11,712 nt of DNA from an uncultured Veillonella sp. (GTDB taxonomy: Bacteria > Bacillota > Negativicutes > Veillonellales > Veillonellaceae), in assembly GCA_900549805.1 (NCBI GenBank), contig URPV01000039.1:1-11712 (forward strand). The letters are read 5' to 3'. A model generated the notes under the pieces. The model was given only the letters and a program-made list of their open reading frames with translations. It was not told the origin of the DNA and did not search any database. Below, one piece after another: positions 6,652 through 11,712 of the stretch. The position numbers and the translations under genes were made by a program. Within the stretch, counting starts at the first letter, position 1. The number at the start of each line of letters is the position of its first letter.

Positions 6652-6996
6652 AAGTATTTCGTGTTGCCATATACGACGAATCTTGTGAAAGAGGTTCCAA
6701 TGTCCATATTTAATGGTAGAGAGGGCAAAACCGGCAAAGGGAACGGGCCCCTTAATTTGGTAGGACTTAATAGCCTGAATAAAGAGGAGTATCAACTCTT
6801 GGACGACCTCTTCTTTGCCTATGGCTAAGGTATGTTGGCGGCGACCATAGGAAATAATTAGGGGGCGATAGCGATTGATGAGTTCAAGGATGGCCTCCTT
6901 GTTGCCGGCTTGAGCTAAGAGGACGAGGTCTTTATCGGACTTGTCTTGGTAGCGAGATAGGCAAACTTCATCGAGGTGTTTAAAAATATTTTTCAT
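6622..6996 (-). CDS. Sigma factor N-terminal part (region 2), SigH-like, ending at a frameshift
   Basis: This 124-residue frame begins with DKDLVLLAQAGNKEAILELI (about 21-40), typical of the start of a SigH/ECF-like sigma factor, followed by region-2-like helices with EEVVQELILLFIQAIKSY and a FAGFALSTIKYGHWNLFHKI segment, where region 2 of SigH binds core polymerase and the -10 element. It stops 8 codons after a CCC-TTT-TTC stretch; the rest of the sigma factor continues in the +1 frame. The start is strongly supported: AAGGAG lies 6 bases before the ATG, inside a hairpin. It is the first gene of the presumed sigma/ComK-like operon and divergent from the MATE gene. Alone, this product would lack the -35-binding domain. 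It may be a pseudogene, a phase-variable gene, a programmed frameshift gene or a sequencing error. Confidence 0.7.
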   Translation of the reverse strand: MKNIFKHLDEVCLSRYQDKSDKDLVLLAQAGNKEAILELINRYRPLIISYGRRQHTLAIGKEEVVQELILLFIQAIKSYQIKGPVPFAGFALSTIKYGHWNLFHKIRRIWQHEILPFFQAVDGS

Positions 6997-6999
6997 GGT

Positions 7000-7075
7000 T
7001 TTCTCCTTCTTAGAGGAGAAAGGCCTTTCTCGTAAATACTAGCGCTGAGGACAGTGTAGGTGAGAGTTTACGAGA
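7000..7075 (-). promoter_or_regulatory. Structured leader of the sigma gene with competing hairpins
   Basis: In mRNA order four segments can be seen. Segment 1, TCTCGTAAA (7067-7075), pairs perfectly with TTTACGAGA of segment 2 (7028-7036). Segment 3, TTTCTCCT (7014-7021), pairs over 8 bp with segment 4, AGGAGAAA (7000-7007), which contains the Shine-Dalgarno. Segments 2 and 3 can instead pair with each other, because GAGAAAGGCCTTTCTC (7016-7031) is a 16-base perfect palindrome. Pairing 1:2 plus 3:4 would hide the ribosome site, and 2:3 would free it, the logic of a translation attenuator. The palindrome could alternatively be a protein operator. I did not recognise a known riboswitch class. 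Confidence 0.45.
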
Positions 7076-7088
7076 GGGCAAATCAGTA

Positions 7089-7116
7089 CTTATAGGCCTA
7101 TGATGGCTTTTGGCAG
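7089..7116 (-). promoter_or_regulatory. Possible promoter of the sigma/ComK-like operon
   Basis: On the minus strand, CTGCCA (7111-7116, 4 of 6 matches) and TATAAG (7089-7094, 5 of 6) are 16 bases apart. Transcription would start just before the first arm of the structured leader. A 10-bp palindrome, ATAGGCCTAT (7092-7101), overlaps the -10 box and could be an operator. Confidence 0.35.
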
Positions 7117-7166
7117 GAAAAATGCACGTCTTTATCTCCTTTAGCGGGCTCTTTGTGGCCTCTTCG

Positions 7167-7175
7167 TGATATACT
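7167..7175 (+). promoter_or_regulatory. Extended -10 promoter of the MATE-tyrA unit
   Basis: TGA-TATACT is an extended -10 element 23 bases before the MATE start codon, giving a short leader that contains the Shine-Dalgarno AAGGAG. No clear -35 box is seen. Confidence 0.45.
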
Positions 7176-7198
7176 GTAGAACGTTAAGGAGTTAATCT

Positions 7199-8560
7199 AT
7201 GAAGCACGAAAAAACTATATCACTCAATATATGGACCCTATCATGGCCTATATGTATTGAGGTCTTTTTACAAATATTGGTAGGGAACATCGACCAAATC
7301 ATGATGTCTCACTACTCTCAGGAAGCGGTTGCGGCCGTGGCTAACGCTAACCAAATCCTCAATGTATTTATCATGCTCATCGTGGTTATGTCTACGGCGA
7401 CGACAATTCTTATTGCCCAGTACCTAGGGGCGAGGAATAAGCTAAAGCTAGGGGAAACCTGTACGGTGTCACTAGCCTTTTCCTTTGTTTTTTCCTCCTT
7501 GGCAGCTTTGGGTTTTATCCTGTTTAACAAAACTATATTTTCCTGGTTAGGGGTTCCTCCGGAGACTATGGATGAGACAGTCCTCTATACGACTATAGTA
7601 GGGGCGGGTCTACCGATCCAGGCCCTGTATTATACATTTGTGGCCGTTTTTAGGGGGCACTCCTTGACTCGGATTACCATGTATGTAGCCTTGGCTATGA
7701 ATCTCCTCCACATAGGATCTAATTATCTATTGATCTTTGGGGCGGGTCCCATTCCTAGTTTAGGCGTTCTAGGGGTCTCTATTTCCACTTGGCTTTCCAA
7801 GCTCATTGGCTTGGGACTCATTGTCTGGCTCTTTAGAAAGTTATTAGATTTAGATGTGGGATGGAAATACCTGCATCCTTTCCCTTGGGAGACACTTAAA
7901 GGCCTCCTTCGGATTTCTATACCATCCGGAGGAGAAACTCTATCCTACCAGCTTTCACAGACGACCATTATGAAGATGGTCAACCTACTAGGGCTAGCGG
8001 TTATTAATACTAAAGTGTACGTTTATATCATAGCCATGTTATGCTATGTGTATACCATTGCTCTCTCCAATGCGTCCCAGGTTATCGTGGGCTACCTCAT
8101 GGGAGCTCAAGAGCAGGCGCAAGTTGCTAAGAGGGTTTGGCAGTCTACGGGTCTGGCTGTGGTCATCAGTGTTAGCCTGGCTACCTTCTTCTACCTAGTG
8201 TCTGAACCGTTGATTTCCTTGGTGACGACGGATCCAGAGGTTATTCACCTAGCCCATGGAGTCCTCTTGGTAGAAATTTTTTTAGAAGTGGGACGGGCTG
8301 TTAATATCGTCATGGTAGGTTGCCTGCAAGCTGCTGGTGACATTAAAACTCCTATGCTAGTAGGCATCTTTGGCATGTGGTGCTGTGCCGTACCAGGGTC
8401 TTACCTCTTGGGGATTCACCTGGGGTGGGGCCTAGTAGGAATTTGGGTGGCCATGGCAGCTGATGAAATTGTGAGGGCTATTATCTTTGTCTTCCGTTGG
8501 CAATCGGGTAAGTGGAAGAATAAGAAGCTCATTAAAGGTAAGGATGTTGCGTGTGAATAA
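7199..8560 (+). CDS. MATE family efflux transporter
   Basis: This 453-residue integral membrane protein has about twelve hydrophobic segments in two similar halves, the size and pattern of the MATE family (MatE repeat twice). MATE proteins export drugs, cationic compounds or metabolites using a sodium or proton gradient. The first half shows a typical opening (LSWPICIEVFLQILVGNIDQ, about 14-33, then MMSHYS and AAVANANQI) and TTILIAQYLGA (68-78); the second half begins near RISIPSGGETL. The C-terminal tail is short and basic. Start: AAGGAG is 7 bases before the ATG. Its last bases overlap the start of tyrA, so the two are translated together. The physical link to tyrosine synthesis could mean an aromatic substrate, but that is speculation. 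It is divergent from the sigma/ComK-like pair. Confidence 0.93.
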   Translation: MKHEKTISLNIWTLSWPICIEVFLQILVGNIDQIMMSHYSQEAVAAVANANQILNVFIMLIVVMSTATTILIAQYLGARNKLKLGETCTVSLAFSFVFSSLAALGFILFNKTIFSWLGVPPETMDETVLYTTIVGAGLPIQALYYTFVAVFRGHSLTRITMYVALAMNLLHIGSNYLLIFGAGPIPSLGVLGVSISTWLSKLIGLGLIVWLFRKLLDLDVGWKYLHPFPWETLKGLLRISIPSGGETLSYQLSQTTIMKMVNLLGLAVINTKVYVYIIAMLCYVYTIALSNASQVIVGYLMGAQEQAQVAKRVWQSTGLAVVISVSLATFFYLVSEPLISLVTTDPEVIHLAHGVLLVEIFLEVGRAVNIVMVGCLQAAGDIKTPMLVGIFGMWCCAVPGSYLLGIHLGWGLVGIWVAMAADEIVRAIIFVFRWQSGKWKNKKLIKGKDVACE

Positions 8561-9473
8561 AACAGTAGGAATTATCGGCTTGGGCCTCTTAGGAGGGTCC
8601 TTGGCTATGGCTTTGAAAGCCTATACCGATTATGAGTGCGTGGGCTATGCCCGCCGCCAAGAAATTTGTGATCAGGTCTTGGCTGATGGCTGTGTGAGTC
8701 AGGCTTGGACTAATGTCGATGAGCTAATCACTCATTCTGATATTGTGGTCTTTGCTTTACCACCGGAAACAAATGCCCGCCTATTTGAAGAAAAAGCACA
8801 TCTTTTCAAAGCAGGACAAATTGTGACAGATGTATCCTCGGCTAAGGATGAGTTCGCTGCAGCCGTATATGAGCATATTCCGGATGGAGTTAGCTTTGTA
8901 TCTATCCACCCTATGGCTGGATCCGAAAAAGGGGGCTATGAAGTGGCCTCCAAGGATCTATTCCAAAAGATGGGTTGGATTGTCCTTGATGATCCAGGGC
9001 AAGAGGCTTATGATCCTGCTGTTGCTGATCAGTTGGCAGCCATGGGTAAGAGCTTGGGTTCACGGGTGGAACGAATCCCCCTTAAAGACCATGACCACTG
9101 TATTGCCTCGGTCTCCCATATGCCTCATGCTATGGCCTCTATTATTGCGACGGTAGCTGGTAGCGGTCCTCAAGGAGAACAACGGATGCGCATGTCTGCT
9201 GGTGGTTTTAGGGATTCTACCCGTGTGGCCGGTGGACATCCAGGTATGTGGCGAGAAATTCTCATGGGCAACCGAGATAATGTTATGTTCTGGTTGGATG
9301 AGGTCTTTAAGCAAGTGGGGCTTGTGAAAGATATCTTTGAACGCCATGATGATCAAGCCTTAGAAGAGTATCTTACTAAGGCAAAGGAAATCCGTGATAA
9401 GTGGCCTGTCATTATGGGCTTAGAAGAAGATAAAAAGACCCCTAAAAATAAAAAAGAGATAATCAAGAAGTAA
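8544..9473 (+). CDS. tyrA: Prephenate dehydrogenase
   Basis: This 309-residue NAD(P)-dependent enzyme converts prephenate to 4-hydroxyphenylpyruvate in tyrosine synthesis. The dinucleotide-binding motif GLGLLGGS is at 12-19. Catalytic-domain signatures follow: IHPMAGSEKGG (121-131) with H122, SHMPHAMAS (191-199) with H192 and H195, and FRDSTRVAGGHP (222-233), whose R227 is the expected prephenate-binding arginine. There is no C-terminal ACT domain, unlike Bacillus TyrA of about 370 residues, so feedback control by tyrosine through such a domain is not expected; the tail is a short lysine-rich stretch. The frame is open into the MATE gene back to a TTG at 8487, but AAAGG lies 5 bases before the ATG at 8544; a GTG at 8553 preceded by AAGG is a close alternative. 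The overlap with MATE indicates translational coupling. Confidence 0.95.
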   Translation: MLRVNKTVGIIGLGLLGGSLAMALKAYTDYECVGYARRQEICDQVLADGCVSQAWTNVDELITHSDIVVFALPPETNARLFEEKAHLFKAGQIVTDVSSAKDEFAAAVYEHIPDGVSFVSIHPMAGSEKGGYEVASKDLFQKMGWIVLDDPGQEAYDPAVADQLAAMGKSLGSRVERIPLKDHDHCIASVSHMPHAMASIIATVAGSGPQGEQRMRMSAGGFRDSTRVAGGHPGMWREILMGNRDNVMFWLDEVFKQVGLVKDIFERHDDQALEEYLTKAKEIRDKWPVIMGLEEDKKTPKNKKEIIKK

Positions 9474-9495
9474 ATAGGGAATCTAGATTCCCTAT
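9474..9495. repeat. 22-base perfect palindrome after tyrA
   Basis: The sequence from ATAGGGAATC through its mirror complement is a perfect palindrome beginning right after the tyrA stop codon. It could form an RNA hairpin with a 4-base loop, or bind a dimeric protein. It lies 5 bases before the main terminator stem. Confidence 0.65.
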
Positions 9496-9500
9496 ATTCC

Positions 9501-9550
9501 TATTACAAAAAGGGCTGCTAAGTGAGTGCTTAGCAGCCCTTTTTGTAATA
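9501..9550. terminator. Strong bidirectional terminator after tyrA
   Basis: A perfect 22-bp stem (9501-9522 with 9529-9550) has a 6-base loop, a GC-rich core GGGCTGCTAAG, and A-run and T-run flanks in the stem base. It ends the MATE-tyrA unit and would also work on the opposite strand. Confidence 0.92.
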
Positions 9551-9824
9551 GATCCTTATATATCTGCTGGGTAAAACTGATTGTACACCTGTTTATGTCA
9601 AAGCTGATTATACGATGAATTAAGTGGTTAAAAGAATCATTCATCATCCTCTAAAAGTCTAGATGTTATCTGGCTTTGGAGTCAATTTATAGATGGTTTA
9701 TATTAATTTGTTATCCTTATAAGCAAATCTTGCTATTTATATACTTAGCGTTTGGTCTTTTGAATAGGCCCTTAGTAAGTCGGATGGGACCGATGGTCCT
9801 GATGTATAAAGAAAGGATAGAGTG
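9551..9824 (+). other. AT-rich intergenic region before the exported protein
   Basis: No credible gene or RNA was found in this stretch. It holds a possible -10 box TATACT (9740-9745) without a clear -35, and a small hairpin GGACC-GAT-GGTCC (9787-9799) in the presumed leader, extendable by wobble pairs. The Shine-Dalgarno GAAAGGA (9811-9817) serves the following gene. Confidence 0.5.
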
Positions 9825-11267
9825 ATGAACTATAAAGGATGGACTGCAAGTCTGACGCTGGTGGCCTTATTAGGGTCTTCACAAGGGACTTGGGCGGCTA
9901 CTGTTGGCGCTGATGATATCCCTGAGGGCTCTCAATTGGTGAATTTGGGCAGCCTAGAGCGAGATTATTCCCAAGCGACTATTGAAGGGCCCTTAACCTA
10001 TAAAGGGGCAGAGATAGCTAGTGTTTATGGGGATGGGCTTCAACCCTCTGTCTTAGTTCTAACCTACCCAAAACCTATTCGGGCCAAGGATTTGACGACA
10101 GATACCTTTCAGGTGGAAGGGAAGACCGTATCCTATGTATGGGGTATGAATAGCCAGCCTGATGCAAGTTTTCTAGCTAATTTGGCCCAGTCCACAGATC
10201 AAGTGGCAGAGAATCCAGATAAGACCTTTTCTGCTGTCCAGGCTATGAACGCATTGGAAGGGGACGGCCCCTATGTAGTTCTTCTCTTGGAACATAAGGA
10301 TGTTAATTCCGCAAGTGGTAAGGGTGCTAGTCAGGCTACGGCGGTTGTGAATGGGCTAGTCCCCGACTTATCTGTAACCATTAAGCAAGTAGGCAATGTA
10401 GTGGGATTAGATGGGGTCGTGTATGAACCGAATACAACAGGAGTCGTAGTTAAGGATGTGACTATTCCTGAGCTTGATGCTTTTAAACAAGAGGTCTTTC
10501 GCGATTCTTCAACAGCTATTGATTTGCCTTATAATATCTTCAGTCCTGCTAACTTGGATCGGGCTAAGAAATATCCTTTAGTCCTATTCCTGGGGCCTAT
10601 GGGTATGAGTGATGATGTAAAGACACCTCTTTATAGTGGTAATGGGGCCACTATATGGACAAGCCAAGAAGAGCAGGCTGAGCATCCATCGTTTGTAATT
10701 GCTCCTTACTATACAAAAGATTTGGCTAATCGGTTTGGGGCTCTTTCGGGTACTTTAGATAAGACAAATCCTGCTTTAACTAGCTTGGAAAGCTTTATCA
10801 ATCAAATCAGTCAAGGCTTACCTGTCGATAAAAAAAGGATGTATGTTGTAGCCCAAGGGGAGGGAAACCAGATCCTAGCGGCCCTGGTAGGTAAGAACCC
10901 CAAGCTTTTCGCGGCCCAATTCCGGGTTGACGGGCAAGGCCACATGGAGAATCTAGGTAACTCTAGTAAGATCTGGTCGATTACCTCCCAGACACCAGAA
11001 GCCAACCAAGAGACTAATGGACTAAGTCTTGTTAGTCAGCCTAGCAAAAGAGACAAGGTAGGTCTAGCGGGGGTCCTAATGAGCGCCTCTAGGGTATGGG
11101 ACCCAAGCTCAACAAAAGAGCAGTTTGATGGTCTCGTACAAGCAGACTTGGCTCAAAACAAGATGATTCAATCCACCTTATTAGCAGGGGGAGGAACATT
11201 TGCGACGGCTTCTGTGGCCTACAAGATTCAAGGTATCCGCAATTGGCTCTTTGAGCAACATAAGTAG
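9825..11267 (+). CDS. Exported esterase-like protein lacking catalytic serine
   Basis: This 480-residue protein has an N-terminal signal peptide with a hydrophobic core (about 8-17) and a likely cut after TWA or TWAA (24-25). An EstA-type Ig-like N-terminal domain (about 35-180, with VLVLTYPKPIRAKDLTTDTF) precedes an alpha/beta-hydrolase-like domain (about 225-480) of the COG4099 predicted peptidase/esterase kind: LPYNIFSPANLDRAKKYPLV (234-253) and WTSQEEQAEHPSFVIAP (278-294). In active relatives the oxyanion strand reads FLHGAG and the nucleophile elbow GLSMGG; here they read FLGPMG (255-260) and AQGEGN (343-348), with Gly345 in place of the serine. The acid/histidine region is also not recognisable. 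It is therefore probably a pseudoenzyme with a binding or structural role. Start: GTG at 9822 is adjacent, but the Shine-Dalgarno spacing of 7 favours the ATG at 9825. Confidence 0.85.
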   Translation: MNYKGWTASLTLVALLGSSQGTWAATVGADDIPEGSQLVNLGSLERDYSQATIEGPLTYKGAEIASVYGDGLQPSVLVLTYPKPIRAKDLTTDTFQVEGKTVSYVWGMNSQPDASFLANLAQSTDQVAENPDKTFSAVQAMNALEGDGPYVVLLLEHKDVNSASGKGASQATAVVNGLVPDLSVTIKQVGNVVGLDGVVYEPNTTGVVVKDVTIPELDAFKQEVFRDSSTAIDLPYNIFSPANLDRAKKYPLVLFLGPMGMSDDVKTPLYSGNGATIWTSQEEQAEHPSFVIAPYYTKDLANRFGALSGTLDKTNPALTSLESFINQISQGLPVDKKRMYVVAQGEGNQILAALVGKNPKLFAAQFRVDGQGHMENLGNSSKIWSITSQTPEANQETNGLSLVSQPSKRDKVGLAGVLMSASRVWDPSSTKEQFDGLVQADLAQNKMIQSTLLAGGGTFATASVAYKIQGIRNWLFEQHK

Positions 11268-11268
11268 A

Positions 11269-11287
11269 TGAGGGGAAAGTCCCCTCA
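11269..11287 (+). terminator. Short hairpin after the exported protein gene
   Basis: TGAGGGGA and TCCCCTCA form an 8-bp GC-rich stem with a 3-base loop, just after the stop codon. No clean T-run follows (only ACAAAACTTTTAAT), so it is at best a weak terminator and may let some transcription reach the tRNA genes. Confidence 0.5.
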
Positions 11288-11310
11288 CAAAACTTTTAAT
11301 AAAAAGGTTG

Positions 11311-11339
11311 TTGACACGCCTAGGGGCTTTTGTTATTAT
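11311..11339 (+). promoter_or_regulatory. tRNA cluster promoter P1
   Basis: A perfect -35 box TTGACA (11311-11316), 17-base spacer and -10 box TATTAT (11334-11339, 5 of 6), preceded by the extended -10 TG. Transcription would start about 90 bases before the first tRNA. Confidence 0.75.
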
Positions 11340-11390
11340 AATAAAGCAGTCAAGGACTGGTAGAATTTAGGAATAAATTTCTCGAAGACC

Positions 11391-11419
11391 TTGACAATAA
11401 TGTATAGCTGATGTATGAT
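11391..11419 (+). promoter_or_regulatory. tRNA cluster promoter P2
   Basis: A second perfect TTGACA (11391-11396) with a 17-base spacer and -10 box TATGAT (11414-11419, 5 of 6). The expected start point is about 10 bases before tRNA-Gly, ideal for a stable RNA operon. Tandem promoters are common in front of such operons. Confidence 0.75.
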
Positions 11420-11436
11420 GTATATCAGTTGTGTAT

Positions 11437-11511
11437 GCGGGAATAGCTCAGCGGTAGAGCACTGCCTTGCCAAGGCAGGGGTCGCGAGTTCGAATCTCGT
11501 TTCCCGCTCCA
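11437..11511 (+). tRNA. tRNA-Gly (GCC)
   Basis: The acceptor arm GCGGGAA pairs with TTCCCGC, the anticodon stem CTGCC/GGCAG encloses loop TTGCCAA with anticodon GCC (11469-11471), and the T arm carries TTCGAAT. The 3' CCA is encoded. First gene of the cluster. Confidence 0.97.
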
Positions 11512-11518
11512 TTAACAT

Positions 11519-11595
11519 TCCCCGATAGCTCAGTTGGTAGTAGCACCTGACTGTTAATCAGGGTGTCGTAGGTTCGAGTCCTACTCGGGGAGCCA
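11519..11595 (+). tRNA. tRNA-Asn (GTT)
   Basis: The acceptor arm TCCCCGA pairs with TCGGGGA, the anticodon stem CCTGA/TCAGG encloses CTGTTAA with anticodon GTT (11553-11555), and the T arm is GTAGG/CCTAC. CCA is encoded. The D arm reads GCTCAGTTGGTAGTAGC, one base longer than in the neighbouring tRNA-Lys. Confidence 0.97.
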
Positions 11596-11642
11596 ATTTT
11601 ATTCATATGGCAACCCCTGAAAATAAGGAATGTCTCCAACAT

Positions 11643-11712
11643 GGTTCATTAGCTCAGTTGGTAGAGCACCTGACTTTTAATCAGGGTGTCCCGCGTTCGA
11701 GTCGCGGATGAG
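11643..11712 (+). tRNA. tRNA-Lys (TTT), cut by the window end
   Basis: GGTTCAT begins the acceptor arm, and the returning strand ATGAG is present up to the last base. The anticodon loop CTTTTAA carries anticodon TTT (11676-11678) and the T arm is CCGCG/CGCGG. The last acceptor bases, the discriminator and any CCA lie beyond the window. Confidence 0.95.

Noticed and set aside
11336..11642. Two minus-strand open frames containing RETRFELATPALARQC and EIRTRDPCLGKAV
   Set aside because: They are antisense translations of the tRNA-Gly and tRNA-Asn genes, a well-known source of false protein annotations.
1..11712. CRISPR array, insertion sequence, prophage or integrase
   Set aside because: No regularly spaced repeats, transposase or integrase signatures, or terminal repeats were seen; the tRNA genes show no attachment-site duplication within the window.

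Overview
The window looks like chromosomal DNA of a low-to-mid GC Bacillota. The gene types, the small DUF6110-like protein paired with a P-type ATPase, and the ComK-like gene made me think of the Negativicutes (Veillonella relatives). That assignment is an inference: there is no rRNA or other phylogenetic marker here.

Layout on the plus strand, left to right: a two-gene metal-transport unit (small DUF6110-like protein, then a P1B-type ATPase with an atypical membrane metal site); a lone class I SAM methyltransferase; an ExoA-type exodeoxyribonuclease III; a MetE-C-like (YxjG/YxjH-type) methionine synthase family protein. Next comes a minus-strand pair: a SigH-like sigma factor gene split by a frameshift, followed by a ComK-like regulator. 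Back on the plus strand are a MATE transporter overlapping prephenate dehydrogenase (tyrA), an exported esterase-like protein that has lost its catalytic serine, and a tRNA cluster (Gly-GCC, Asn-GTT, Lys-TTT cut by the window end) behind two consensus promoters.

The most interesting part is 5554-7200. A sigma factor and a ComK-like protein lie in tandem. In Staphylococcus and Bacillus the corresponding proteins SigH and ComK control natural competence. Here the sigma reading frame breaks at a CCC-TTTTT tract, its Shine-Dalgarno is buried in a hairpin within a leader that has mutually exclusive pairings, and the ComK-like start codon is separated from its only good Shine-Dalgarno by a perfect 9-bp hairpin. 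Together these suggest a tightly gated regulatory cassette, or one that is decaying in this strain.

Most plus-strand units end in strong, perfectly paired terminators (2500-2529, 4193-4234, 5515-5559, 9501-9550). The 5515-5559 stem is shared by two convergent genes.
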